From contig JAXGXJ010000006.1 in assembly GCA_040772905.1 (NCBI GenBank), forward strand, positions 248,001-312,000: 64,000 nt of DNA, in the 5' to 3' direction. The notes under the pieces were generated by a model that searched no databases, was not told the origin of the DNA, and saw only the letters and a list, made by a program, of their open reading frames with translations. Numbering within the stretch: position 1 is the first letter of the stretch; each line of letters begins with the position of its first letter. The position numbers were made by a program, and so were the translations under genes. Source of the DNA: JAXGXJ01 sp040772905 (GTDB taxonomy: Bacteria > Actinomycetota > Thermoleophilia > RBG-16-64-13). Below, piece by piece: positions 16,720 through 25,551 of this stretch.

Positions 16720-18171
16720 CTACACCAGCAGGCTGAGCGGGTCTTCCAGATAGTCCATCAACATGCGCAGGAACTCCGCTGCCGGCGCACCGTCGAGCAT
16801 GCGATGGTCGCAGGTCACCGACAGACCCATGGTGGCATGCACCACCGGCTGGCCGTCGACGGCAACCACGCTGTCCTTCATCCGGCCCACGCCCAGGATG
16901 GCCGCCTCGGGCTGATTGATGATGGGGCTGAAGAAGTCGACCGACCGGAACGGGCCCAGAGTGCTGACGGTGAAGGTACCGCCGCTGACCTCATCGGGCA
17001 GCAGCTTGTTCTCCCGCGCCCTGCCGGCCAAGTCGCGGACCTCGCGCCCGATGTGGCTCACCGACTTGCAGTCGGCGTCGCGGACCACAGGCACAATCAG
17101 ACCGTCGACCAGCGCTACAGCCACGCCGATGTTCACGCTCCGCCACACCTTGATGCGGTCGCCGTCCAGAGTGGCGTTGAAACGCGGCATACGCCGCAGA
17201 CAGGCCGCCACCGCCTTGATGAGCAGAGCCGTGATGTTGAGCTTGTCGTCGGCGAGACGGTGCGCATTGACCTGGGCCAGCAGCTCCTTGGACGCCTGCA
17301 CGTCGGCCATGGCCGAATAGGTGACCGTGGGCGAGATGGTGCGGCTCTGGTCCATGTGCTCGCCGATGAGGCGGCGCATGCCGCTGTACGGGAACTCCTC
17401 GGCGACGCCGCCACGGATGTCGGCCGGGGTCCCGGCGGCGGCCGCGGTCGCTGCACCCGGCGCCGCTCCGACGGTCGCGCCGGCTTTGGCCGCCACGTCG
17501 TCTGCCCTGATGCGCCCGCTCGGCCCGCTGCCGCTCAGACCGGCAAGATCGACTCCCAGGTCGGCAGCCATCTTCTTGGCCGTCCCCGTGGCGAAGGCCG
17601 GGGCGGCCTGTTCCGCAGCCCCGGTCGGCTCCGCAGTCGGCGCCGCGCCCGCAGCTGCGCTGGCTGCGGCGGCCGCGGCCGTGACGTCCTCCAAGGTCAC
17701 GCGTCCGCCGGGCCCGCTGCCGGCCACGTAGGCCAGATCGATGCCGAGGTCGGCGGCCAACTTCTTGGCCGCCGGTGTGGCCACGATGCGCTCTCCCGGG
17801 GCCCGCACCGGTGCCGGCGCGGCAGGCGCCGCCGGCGCCGCAGCCGCTCCCTCGGTGGCAGGCGCCGCTGCTACCTCGGCGGCGGCCGCCGCCGCAGGCG
17901 CGGCCGCCCCACCGAAGGCGGAGATGTCCTCGCCCGGCTGACCGATGACGCCTATGGGATCTCCCACAGGCGCCTCGCCATCCTCGGGCAGAAGGATCTT
18001 CAGCAGCACACCGGCCGCCTGCGCTTCCAGCTCGTAGGTGATCTTCTCGGTGGTTATCTCGGCGATGACATCGCCCACGGCGACCTCGTCGCCCTCGTTC
18101 GCGCGCCAGGCACTCACCGTGCCGGTCTCCATCAACAGCCCCAACTTGGGCATCACGACTATCTCAGCCAT
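16720..18171 (-). CDS. 2-oxoacid/acetoin dehydrogenase complex E2 (dihydrolipoamide acyltransferase)
   Basis: 483 aa with one N-terminal lipoyl domain (lipoyl Lys43 in EITTEKITYE), an Ala-rich linker, then two separate peripheral subunit-binding domains: one around residues 125-160 (TPAAKKLAADLGIDLAYVAGSGPGGRV, shown in part) and one around 198-232 (GTAKKMAADLGVDLAG). The catalytic acyltransferase domain ends with the HxxxDG motif (His456, Asp460 in CDHRMLDG). Most E2 proteins have one subunit-binding domain; two is unusual. It transfers the acyl group from E1 to CoA. Confidence 0.93.
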   Translation of the reverse strand: MAEIVVMPKLGLLMETGTVSAWRANEGDEVAVGDVIAEITTEKITYELEAQAAGVLLKILLPEDGEAPVGDPIGVIGQPGEDISAFGGAAAPAAAAAAEVAAAPATEGAAAAPAAPAAPAPVRAPGERIVATPAAKKLAADLGIDLAYVAGSGPGGRVTLEDVTAAAAAASAAAGAAPTAEPTGAAEQAAPAFATGTAKKMAADLGVDLAGLSGSGPSGRIRADDVAAKAGATVGAAPGAATAAAAGTPADIRGGVAEEFPYSGMRRLIGEHMDQSRTISPTVTYSAMADVQASKELLAQVNAHRLADDKLNITALLIKAVAACLRRMPRFNATLDGDRIKVWRSVNIGVAVALVDGLIVPVVRDADCKSVSHIGREVRDLAGRARENKLLPDEVSGGTFTVSTLGPFRSVDFFSPIINQPEAAILGVGRMKDSVVAVDGQPVVHATMGLSVTCDHRMLDGAPAAEFLRMLMDYLEDPLSLLV

Positions 18172-18214
18172 CTACGTTCCCCTTCTCGGCACTCGCCGTG
18201 ACTCGACGACCCGA

Positions 18215-19195
18215 TCAACCAACCAACTCGCGCACCGCGGCCACGATCTTGGGTGCCTTCACGATGAACTCCGCTTCCAGCGCGGGCGAGAACGGCACCG
18301 GGGTGTCGGGACCGGCCACGCGCACGATGGGAGCGTCGAGAAGATCGAAGCCCTCGCTGGCCACGATGGCCGCGATCTCGCCGCCGAACCCGCCGGTGAG
18401 GCACGACTCGTGCACGATCACCAGGCGATGGGTCTTGGCCACCGACTCCAGGATGGCGTCCTTGTCCAGCGGGATGAGCGTGCGCAGGTCGAGGACCTCG
18501 GCGCTGATGCCCTCCTTCTCCAGGGTCCCGGCGGCGCTCAGACACTCGCGCACCATGGCCGACCAGCACACCAGGGTCACGTCGCTGCCCTCCCGCTTCA
18601 CGTCGGCCTTGCCGATGGGGATGGTGTACTCACCCTCGGGGACCTCGCCTTTGGTGGCGTACAGCATCTTGTGCTCGAGGAACACCACGGGATTGTCGTC
18701 GCGGATGGCCGAGATCAGCAATCCCTTGACGTCGTAGGGCGTGGCCGGGATGACCGTCTTGAGGCCGGCGGTGTGGCACAGCATGGCCTCCAGCGACTGT
18801 GAATGGTGGGCGGCAGTGCCCATACCGGCGCCGAGCGCGGTACGCACCACCATAGGGCACTTCATCTGGCCGCCGAACATGTAGTGGAACTTTGCCGCCT
18901 GGTTACAGAGTTCATCCATGGCGATGGGGAGAAAATCCATGAACAGGATCTCCACGCAGGGGCGCAGGCCGGCCGCCGCTGCGCCCACCGCCGTGCCCAC
19001 GATGGCCGTCTCGGAGATGGGGGTGTCAAGCACCCGCTCGGGGAACTCGGAGAACACGCCGTAGCCGGTGACGCCGAAGCTGCCGCCGAACTTACCCACG
19101 TCCTCGCCGTAGATGTAGATGTCGGGATCGCGACGCATCTCGAGCTTGAGAGCGTCGGCGACGGCCTCGCCGTAATTCATCGTGATGGTTCCCAT
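18215..19195 (-). CDS. 2-oxoacid/acetoin dehydrogenase E1 beta subunit
   Basis: 326 aa of the transketolase-like E1 beta family: ISETAIVGTAVGAAAAGLRP, MDFLPIAMDELCNQAAKFHYM (in part) and the C-terminal LDLRTLIPLDKDAILESVAKTHRLVIVHE region. It completes the TPP site with E1 alpha. Gene order E1a-E1b-E2-E3 is that of pyruvate or acetoin dehydrogenase operons. It starts 11 nt downstream of the E1 alpha stop with a GGGGC-type purine-rich site. Confidence 0.93.
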   Translation of the reverse strand: MGTITMNYGEAVADALKLEMRRDPDIYIYGEDVGKFGGSFGVTGYGVFSEFPERVLDTPISETAIVGTAVGAAAAGLRPCVEILFMDFLPIAMDELCNQAAKFHYMFGGQMKCPMVVRTALGAGMGTAAHHSQSLEAMLCHTAGLKTVIPATPYDVKGLLISAIRDDNPVVFLEHKMLYATKGEVPEGEYTIPIGKADVKREGSDVTLVCWSAMVRECLSAAGTLEKEGISAEVLDLRTLIPLDKDAILESVAKTHRLVIVHESCLTGGFGGEIAAIVASEGFDLLDAPIVRVAGPDTPVPFSPALEAEFIVKAPKIVAAVRELVG

Positions 19196-19206
19196 GCCGC
19201 CCCCTC

Positions 19207-20178
19207 TCAGTCGGTGTAGACGTCGGTGTACAGCTCTTCCTTGGCCGGGAAGGGGCTCTGCTTCCCGAAGTCCAGCGCAGCCTGCATCTCTTCATCGGCC
19301 TCGGCCTGGATACGCTCCAAGCCGGCTTTGCTCGCCCATTTCTTGGCACGCAGCAGGTCTCCGGTGATGATGAGGGGGTCGCGCTTCAGCCAAGCCTCGT
19401 GCTCGGCGGGATCGCGATAGGTGGCCGCGTCGCCGATGAAATGGCCCCAGTGCCGCCACGTGCGGCAATCGAGGAGCGTCGGCCCCTCGCCGCGACGGGC
19501 CCGGTCGACGGCCTCGCGCGCGGCTTCACGTACCGCCACCACGTCGTTGCCGTCCACGGTCACGCCGGGGAAACCGTAGGCGGCGGCCCGGTCGGCCACG
19601 TCGACTTTCATGTAGTCGCGCTGGCAGTTGGCCACGCCGTAGAGGTTGTTCTCCACCACGTACACGGCGGGCAGGTCCCAGATGGCGGCAAGGTTGAGCG
19701 CCTCGTGGAAGGTGCCCCGGTTGGTGGAGGCGTCGCCCAGGAAAGTGACGGCGATGCGTCCCTTGTGCTTGTGCTTGCAGGCGAAGGCGGCGCCGGTGCC
19801 GATGTGCATGCACGCGCCTACGATGCCGTTGGCTCCCAGGACGTTCAGAGAGCTGTCGGCTATGTGCATGGAGCCTCCCTTGCCCCGGCAGAAGCCGTCC
19901 ACTTTGCCGAAGAGTTCGGCGAACATGCGCTTGGTGTCGGCACCTTTGGCGATGAGATGGCCGTGCCCACGATGATGGCTGCTGATGTAGTCGTCGGGCT
20001 GGAGTACTGACATCACGCCCGTGGCGATGGCCTCCTCGCCGCTGTAGAGATGCAGGAAGCCCGGCATCTCCCCCTTGAGGAACTCCTTGTGTGCGGTCTC
20101 CTCGAAGGAGCGGATGCGCACCATGGTGCGATACAGCGCGAGAAGGGTAGCCTTGTCCACCTTCATGTCTACTGCCAC
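19207..20178 (-). CDS. 2-oxoacid/acetoin dehydrogenase E1 alpha subunit
   Basis: 323 aa with the TPP-binding GDASTNRGTFHEALNLAA...VVENNLYG motif and the active-site loop HRGHGHLIAKGADTKRM. The phosphorylation-loop-like YRDPAEHEAW is also present. These features, especially SHHRGHGHLIAKG and GGSMHIAD, are closest to acetoin dehydrogenase (AcoA) and short bacterial PDH E1 alpha proteins. It decarboxylates a 2-oxo acid or cleaves acetoin. I prefer the GTG at 20178, which has GGGAGGT 7 nt upstream; ATG at 20166 lies too far from that site. First gene of the operon, divergent from tetR. Confidence 0.9.
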   Translation of the reverse strand: MAVDMKVDKATLLALYRTMVRIRSFEETAHKEFLKGEMPGFLHLYSGEEAIATGVMSVLQPDDYISSHHRGHGHLIAKGADTKRMFAELFGKVDGFCRGKGGSMHIADSSLNVLGANGIVGACMHIGTGAAFACKHKHKGRIAVTFLGDASTNRGTFHEALNLAAIWDLPAVYVVENNLYGVANCQRDYMKVDVADRAAAYGFPGVTVDGNDVVAVREAAREAVDRARRGEGPTLLDCRTWRHWGHFIGDAATYRDPAEHEAWLKRDPLIITGDLLRAKKWASKAGLERIQAEADEEMQAALDFGKQSPFPAKEELYTDVYTD

Positions 20179-20269
20179 AGCGCAGACCTCCCCACTGGTC
20201 GGTTGGATCGACCCGGAAGTGACTAAGGCGCCCGCGCCTTTCACTCCGCAGCCTTGTCTGGCAGTCTAC

Positions 20270-20299
20270 TATAATCTAGTATGTGTGTCCACACATACT
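20270..20299. promoter_or_regulatory. TetR operator palindrome with overlapping tetR -10 box
   Basis: A perfect 10-bp inverted repeat with a 2-nt centre (AGTATGTGTG TC CACACATACT) occupies 20278-20299 between the divergent E1 alpha and tetR genes. A consensus TATAAT (20270-20275) on the plus strand would place the tetR start point inside the palindrome; no good -35 is seen. The site is therefore the natural operator of the adjacent TetR protein, expected to control both itself and the dehydrogenase operon. Confidence 0.75.
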
Positions 20300-20331
20300 T
20301 CTGTCCACCACCGACGCCGCCGGGAGGAGCC

Positions 20332-20994
20332 ATGGCCGAGCGCACGAAGCACAAGGGCGATGTCCCGCCCGCTCCGAAGCCGACTTCGACCCCTGGGCGT
20401 CGCCGCCTCAGCCGGGAGGAACGCAGAGAGCAGCTGATCGAAGCAGCCGTGAGGCTCATCGGCACTTTGGGCATCCACGGCACGACGGTGTCGAAGATCT
20501 CCGCCCAGGTGGGTCTCTCGGAGATGGCCGCCTACCGGCACTTCGCCGACAAGGAAGAGATCCTGATGGAGGCCGATTCCTATCTCCTGGGCAGGATCCT
20601 GGCCTGGCTGGAGAGCTCCTCAGAGCCGCACGTCGTCAGGCGGCTGCGGGAGTTGGGCGAGAGTCACTTCGACGCGCTCGCCTCCGACCTGGACATGTTC
20701 ACGGCCCCGTATCTGCAGTTCCTCACCATGAGCCAGAGCGATGACCCTCTGCACCGGCATGTGGCCGGCAACAACGACCGCATGAAAGAGAAGATCGCCG
20801 CCTTGGTGCAGGAGGGGGTGACTCAGGGCAGCATCCGTCCTGAGGTGGACCCCTATCTGTTCACACACGAGTTCGTGGGCTGGTTCCTGGCCGAGGACAT
20901 CCACTGCCTGTCCGACCTTCGCGACGGCACCTTCTCGCGCGAATCGCACCTGCGCGTGCTCGACCTCATCCTGCGCGATGCGGCGTCCGGCTAG
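20332..20994 (+). CDS. TetR-family transcriptional regulator
   Basis: 220 aa with an N-terminal helix-turn-helix (REQLIEAAVRLIGTLGIHGTTVSKI then VGLSEMAAYRHFADKEEIL, given in parts) after a 30-residue basic, Pro-rich arm, and a C-terminal helical ligand domain. The ATG at 20332 has GGGAGGAG upstream. It is divergent from the E1a-E1b-E2-E3-ACP-AcpS-Pta-AckA operon and a 22-bp palindrome lies between, so it probably represses that operon and itself in response to a small molecule, perhaps an acyl-CoA or the substrate. Confidence 0.92.
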   Translation: MAERTKHKGDVPPAPKPTSTPGRRRLSREERREQLIEAAVRLIGTLGIHGTTVSKISAQVGLSEMAAYRHFADKEEILMEADSYLLGRILAWLESSSEPHVVRRLRELGESHFDALASDLDMFTAPYLQFLTMSQSDDPLHRHVAGNNDRMKEKIAALVQEGVTQGSIRPEVDPYLFTHEFVGWFLAEDIHCLSDLRDGTFSRESHLRVLDLILRDAASG

Positions 20995-21782
20995 CGAGCA
21001 GAGCCGACCCCCTGGGCACCGCCGTACTGCATGCCCTGATCGATCATGTAGATGCCGCCCGTGCAGTTGATGGCTGCGGCCGATGACAGGAAGAGCATCA
21101 TTTCGGCCACTTCCTCCGGCTGGACGAAGCGCTTGAGGAAGAGTCGTTCCTGCAGTATGGCCCTTCCCTTGAGCGGGTCCCCCGACCCGACCTCGGCCTC
21201 GACGTGACGCATCATGGGAGTGTCGACCACGCCCGGATTGACGGTGTTCACCCGGATGTTGCGGTCGGCGAGCTCGCGCGCGGCCACCTTCATCACACCG
21301 GTGAGCGCATGCTTGCTGGCCGTGTAGGCGACCGCCTCGGCGTTCCCGACGATGGCCCCCGCCGACGAGGTGATCACTATGCTGCCTCCACCCCGCCTCG
21401 CCAAGTACGGGACCGCGTGCTTGATGGTCACCAGCACCCCGCCCACGTTCACCATCATCACGCGGTTGAAGTTCTCGATGGACGCATGCTCCATGAGCGA
21501 CTGCACCCCGAAGATGCCGGCGTTGGCGATGACCGCATCGATGCCGCCGAACGTCTCGGCAGCAGTGGCCATGGCACGGGCCATGTGCTCCTCGTCGGTG
21601 ACGTCGGCGGCAAACGGCAGCACTGAAGGCCCGAACGGCGATACCGCGGCCTCAAGGGTGGCGGCATCCACATCGATGGCCAGCACCTTGGCCCCTTCTT
21701 GCGCGAAGAGAACGGCAGCCGCCAACCCGATACCCGATGCGGCCCCGGTGACGACCGCCACCTTACCTTCAGCCCTGGCCAT
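20991..21782 (-). CDS. Short-chain dehydrogenase/reductase
   Basis: 263 aa classical SDR: TGAASGIGLAAAVLF NAD(P) loop, NAGIFG, the serine in ITSSAGAIVGN and the YxxxK pair (YTASKHAL). Asp at the end of the second strand (LAIDVDAATLE) favours NAD over NADP. The ATG has GGGAGGT upstream. It overlaps the last codon of tetR on the other strand by 4 nt. It lies 10 nt after the 87-aa gene and probably shares its promoter (22098-22126). Substrate unknown. Confidence 0.9.
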   Translation of the reverse strand: MARAEGKVAVVTGAASGIGLAAAVLFAQEGAKVLAIDVDAATLEAAVSPFGPSVLPFAADVTDEEHMARAMATAAETFGGIDAVIANAGIFGVQSLMEHASIENFNRVMMVNVGGVLVTIKHAVPYLARRGGGSIVITSSAGAIVGNAEAVAYTASKHALTGVMKVAARELADRNIRVNTVNPGVVDTPMMRHVEAEVGSGDPLKGRAILQERLFLKRFVQPEEVAEMMLFLSSAAAINCTGGIYMIDQGMQYGGAQGVGSAR

Positions 21783-21792
21783 GCATACCTCC

Positions 21793-22056
21793 CTAGCGAC
21801 GAGCGATGTACAGGTCGCCCGCGCGCTGCTGCAGGCGAAGACTATCGCGATATCTCTTGGCTATGACGTTACGGAAACTCGCCACTGCCGACTTCACACT
21901 CACATCACCCAGTTCGATGTGCACCGACTCCACCTCTGGGTGTTCTGCAAGATACTCATGCACTTTTTCTACAGTAGTCACATATCTGCTGCCGCGTTGT
22001 CCCCTCTCGGCCTGAGGGATGGCGGCCGGTTTGAACGCAAACGGTTCAGGCGACAT
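21793..22056 (-). CDS. Small protein of unknown function (87 aa)
   Basis: I do not recognise this protein. It has a strong GGGAGGAAC site and an excellent promoter upstream, and lies 10 nt before the SDR gene, so it is very probably real. The sequence is mixed: an N-terminal Pro-rich part, then a region predicted alpha/beta by eye (VEKVHEYLAEHPEVESVHIEL) followed by a basic helix with NVIAKRYRDSLRLQQR. No cysteine, signal or membrane segment is seen. Confidence 0.7.
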   Translation of the reverse strand: MSPEPFAFKPAAIPQAERGQRGSRYVTTVEKVHEYLAEHPEVESVHIELGDVSVKSAVASFRNVIAKRYRDSLRLQQRAGDLYIARR

Positions 22057-22097
22057 GAGATGTTCCTCCCATCAAAGATATAGATCTGATAGAGAGA

Positions 22098-22126
22098 ATT
22101 GTAATGCCGCTCCGCACGCTAAGCAA
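22098..22126 (-). promoter_or_regulatory. Promoter of the 87-aa gene and SDR
   Basis: Minus-strand -35 TTGCTT (22121-22126), 17-nt spacer, -10 TACAAT (22098-22103), 42 nt before the ATG at 22056. Confidence 0.65.
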
Positions 22127-22161
22127 CTATGTTCAGCCGCTCCCCCCGATTCATACCCATA

Positions 22162-22614
22162 CTACGCCTCATCATCTTCCTTTTCGTATCCCAGAGTAGT
22201 ACCCGTGGTGATGAATATGATGGGTCTGTCGATCTTATGGATGACCAACGGGCAATGTGGCACACCTGCGGGGACGAACACAGCGGTGGTCTTGGTGAGC
22301 ATACGTTTCTCATCACCTACCCACATCTCTATCTCCCCACCCAGGTCGAACTGGTCCTCTGGGTTGGTCCCGATGAACAGCAGGTACTCATCGAAGGGAT
22401 GGCTGTGCGACACCATGAGGGACTCCTCGGTCCCCGGCCGCAGCATCATACAGGTCTCGAGGTAGAGTGCACCCGGGACCGTGCCGTCGACCTCTTTGTT
22501 CACGTAGAGGGAGTCGCACCAGGGGATGTCGCTGACCAGGTCTCTGCTCTGGGGGTGGTCAGCGTGCCGGGGCGTCTCGCTGATGAAGTACTTGCCATAT
22601 TCGCTTTCAGACAC
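22162..22614 (-). CDS. Cupin-fold protein
   Basis: 150 aa with a cupin-type metal site: HSHPFDEYLLFIG (His, His, Glu) and a downstream VPAGVPHCPLVI with the fourth ligand His. The tail is acidic. The GTG start has GGGAGG at 6 nt. Cupins of this size may be enzymes, sugar-binding domains or ligand sensors; nothing here fixes which. It stands alone, divergent from the FIST kinase gene, so a link to that sensor is possible but unproven. Confidence 0.75.
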   Translation of the reverse strand: MSESEYGKYFISETPRHADHPQSRDLVSDIPWCDSLYVNKEVDGTVPGALYLETCMMLRPGTEESLMVSHSHPFDEYLLFIGTNPEDQFDLGGEIEMWVGDEKRMLTKTTAVFVPAGVPHCPLVIHKIDRPIIFITTGTTLGYEKEDDEA

Positions 22615-22827
22615 GGGTGCCTCCCAAAAGGCCGCTTGTACGTCGGATCACCGACCGAGAGTAGGCGCCGCGCAGCGGGAGGTCAAGCGAGATGCGGGAA
22701 GTCTCGCCTGTGTTTCAGCACCGCGGCCACCTCACAAGACGGGTGGTCTCACGGTCACCGCTATGGTTATCTATGGCGTTGACGCGGCGAGCGTCTATGA
22801 AGAAGAGCATCCGACGGGGGCACTCTG

Positions 22828-25551
22828 GTGGCCGAGAACATCGAAGTGGGCGTGGGCGTATCCCGGGATCCCGACGGGTTCCTTGCCGGCAGCGCCGCCG
22901 CCGCCAGTGCGGTGGCGTCGCTTGACCGCTTCACTCCCAGCCTCACCACCGTCTTCGCGTCCGGTTACTACGATCCCGAAGAGGTGGCGCGAGGTGTGGC
23001 GCTCCACCTGGGCGAGTGTCCCATGATCGGCACCTCGAGCGCGGGTGAGATCTGCACCGAGCCCGTCGACCGCTCCGTGGTGGTGACCGTGCTGGCATCG
23101 CCGTATCTCGCCGCCGAGGTGAACGTGGGACAGAACGTCAGCGCCGACTGGTCGGCAGCGGTCTTGTCCGCGCTTCCCCGCCGTATCGGCGCCGCTCATT
23201 TCGAGGACCGTTCAAAGCTTGGACGGCCTCTTTTCTTCTCCCACCCCACCACGGGTCTTGCTCCCATCTTCGTCCTCGCTTTCGCCCCCGGTCTCACCGC
23301 CACTCAGAACTCGTGCAGCTACGAGATCCACAGCTTCCTCAAGAAGCGCACTCTGGGCCGTATCCCCATCGTCGGAGGCCTCTCGGGCACTCCTGACCTG
23401 GAGCGGGACAACTTCCAGATCGCCAACGGCCGTGCGTACCGGGATTCCCTCGTCCTGGCCGTGGTGGAGACCGACCTCCTGTTCGGCGCAGGTGTGGCGC
23501 ACGGCTTCCACGCCTCCGACAAGATCGCCACCGTCACCCGGGCGAGCGGTCACGTCATACACGAACTCGACGGCCGCCCTGCAGCCGAGGTGTGTGCCGA
23601 ACTGTGCGGCATCAGCACGGAAGAACTCAAGCGAGAACGCACCTGGTTCTCGCGCGTCCCCTTCGGCACCGCCGACGGCTTCGGCGGCTACCACCTGCTC
23701 GTGCCCGAGAGGGCGCTGGACGACGGCTCCATAGCCTTCAGCTGGATGGTCGACACCTTCCAGGCCGTGGCTCTCATGCAGGCCGACGAGTCGCGTCGCG
23801 CTGCCGCCACGCGGGATGCGGTGGACAAAGCCATGACCATCGGGCGCGTGAAGGACCCTGCCGCGATCCTTCTGTTCTCCTGTCTCCTCCGCTATCGTGT
23901 CGATGACGATGCCCCCCACATCGAGCGCGAAGGCACCCTGGACATCTCGGGGCTGGCCCCCACCTCGGGATTCCTCACCTTCGGCGAGTTCGGGCTCACC
24001 GACGAGGGCCTTCCCCTCTACTGCAACCAGTCGGTGGTGGCGCTGGTCATCGGCGACGAACTGGACGAGTACGCCCGGCGGACCCGGCTTCAAGCCGACA
24101 CCTTGCGCACCGTCGAGTCCACGCTGACCCGACGCACGGCCGAGTTGGATGCCATCCAGCAGGCACGCGAGATCAAGCTGCCGGCGGACGATATGGAGAG
24201 TGCGGTGCGGCGCTTCGAAGCCATCCTTCAACGCCTCACAGGGGCGGCGCGGGCCACCGTCATCATCGGGGCGGAGCCGCGCTGGGAGGAACAGGATGAG
24301 AGTGAGCCGAGCGATGACAGCCCGACTCGCACAGTGCTTCCGCTGGCCTGCGCGGACAGCCTGTTGGGCTGCGTGGAACTCGTCCGGGGAGAGGACCGGC
24401 TACGCAGCCTGGAGGCCGCGGGTGCCATCACCGACCACATCGCCTGGGAGATCAACAGGGTCCGCCTGCAGAAGACCATCGAGGAGCAGGCGGGCGAGAT
24501 CGACACCTCCCGCGCGGTAGCGCACGAGATCCTGCGCGCGGCCGACTACGACAGCCTCATCTTCCGCATCTCGGAGCGCATCCGCGCTCACGTCGACGGT
24601 GATGACTACTCGCTGTGGATGGTCGATGACGACGGGGGTCTGCGCCGCGAGATGGGCACGCAGACCACGTCACCGCGCGCGCACCTGCGCGCAGTGCGCG
24701 CGGCCATGGAGGCTCGTTCCGTCTACTGCGCAGAGATCGATTCGACCACGGTGCTCGCGCTGCCTGTGCTTGCTGAGAACCGCATAACCGCGCTGCTGGC
24801 GCTGACGCTGCCGGCCGGCCTTCGGCCGGGGGGCGCCGAACTCGGCTTCCTGGTGTACCTCACCATGCCACTGGCGGTAGCCATAGAGATGCGCCGCAAG
24901 CAGCGACAATCGGCAGTGGCCCGTGAGATCCACCATCGAGTGAAGAACAACCTGCAGATCATCGCCAGCCTCCTCGGTCTACAGCTCCGCCGACTCTCCG
25001 AGCCGGCGGCCCGGCGGGCGCTGGAGGACAGCATGGGGCGCATCATGAGCATCGCGGCCGTCCACGAGACACTGTGCGCCGGGGCCCCGGATCGTGTCGA
25101 CGCACGGGCACTCATCCACAAGGTGGCCACATCAGTAGTAAACAGCCTGGTCGGCGATGACCGGAAGATACGCGTGGATATGGTGGCTCCGGACCCAGTG
25201 GAACTCACCTCACCCCAGGCCACGAACATGGCCATCATCCTCAACGAACTGGTGGGTAATGCCCTCAAGCACGGACTCAAGGACGCGCTCGAAGGCTGCA
25301 TCCGCGTGGAACTCCTCGCAGGCGATGGCGACCTGGTGCTCTTGGTCGCCGATGACGGCGCCGGCCTGCCCCTGGACTTCGGCACGAGCCCACAGCCAGG
25401 ACTCGGCCTGCTTCTGGTCAGGACCATGGCCGAAGGCGAGTTCCGAGGCCGTTTCTCTCTGGAGCCGGGCGAGAAAGGCGCCGTCGCGCGGCTCACCATA
25501 CCCAGGGACGCACTAAGGACCGACACATCGCCCATCGAGGTGGGGGCATGA
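22828..25551 (+). CDS. FIST-domain sensor histidine kinase (HisKA_2/HWE type)
   Basis: 907 aa. The first 370 residues match the FIST sensory module (N part with CPMIGTSSAGEICTEPVD, IPIVGGLSGTPDLER; C part from about residue 225, with FGEFGLTDEGLPLYCNQSVVAL, shown in part). Then come a coiled coil (about 400-430), a GAF-like segment (about 440-680) and a kinase core with the phosphoacceptor His702/703 (REIHHRVKNNLQIIASLL), N box NELVGNALKHGL and G box DDGAGLP. No transmembrane segment is seen, so it senses in the cytoplasm. FIST domains are thought to bind amino acids or related small ligands. The GTG start has only a weak GGGGG site. It overlaps the ANTAR regulator gene as ATGA. Confidence 0.9.
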   Translation: MAENIEVGVGVSRDPDGFLAGSAAAASAVASLDRFTPSLTTVFASGYYDPEEVARGVALHLGECPMIGTSSAGEICTEPVDRSVVVTVLASPYLAAEVNVGQNVSADWSAAVLSALPRRIGAAHFEDRSKLGRPLFFSHPTTGLAPIFVLAFAPGLTATQNSCSYEIHSFLKKRTLGRIPIVGGLSGTPDLERDNFQIANGRAYRDSLVLAVVETDLLFGAGVAHGFHASDKIATVTRASGHVIHELDGRPAAEVCAELCGISTEELKRERTWFSRVPFGTADGFGGYHLLVPERALDDGSIAFSWMVDTFQAVALMQADESRRAAATRDAVDKAMTIGRVKDPAAILLFSCLLRYRVDDDAPHIEREGTLDISGLAPTSGFLTFGEFGLTDEGLPLYCNQSVVALVIGDELDEYARRTRLQADTLRTVESTLTRRTAELDAIQQAREIKLPADDMESAVRRFEAILQRLTGAARATVIIGAEPRWEEQDESEPSDDSPTRTVLPLACADSLLGCVELVRGEDRLRSLEAAGAITDHIAWEINRVRLQKTIEEQAGEIDTSRAVAHEILRAADYDSLIFRISERIRAHVDGDDYSLWMVDDDGGLRREMGTQTTSPRAHLRAVRAAMEARSVYCAEIDSTTVLALPVLAENRITALLALTLPAGLRPGGAELGFLVYLTMPLAVAIEMRRKQRQSAVAREIHHRVKNNLQIIASLLGLQLRRLSEPAARRALEDSMGRIMSIAAVHETLCAGAPDRVDARALIHKVATSVVNSLVGDDRKIRVDMVAPDPVELTSPQATNMAIILNELVGNALKHGLKDALEGCIRVELLAGDGDLVLLVADDGAGLPLDFGTSPQPGLGLLLVRTMAEGEFRGRFSLEPGEKGAVARLTIPRDALRTDTSPIEVGA

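Noticed and set aside
15541..18201. 886-codon open frame on the plus strand
   Set aside because: It lies opposite the E3 and E2 genes, whose motifs are clear; its own translation is His/Arg/Gly-rich without any recognisable domain. High GC bias leaves antisense frames open.
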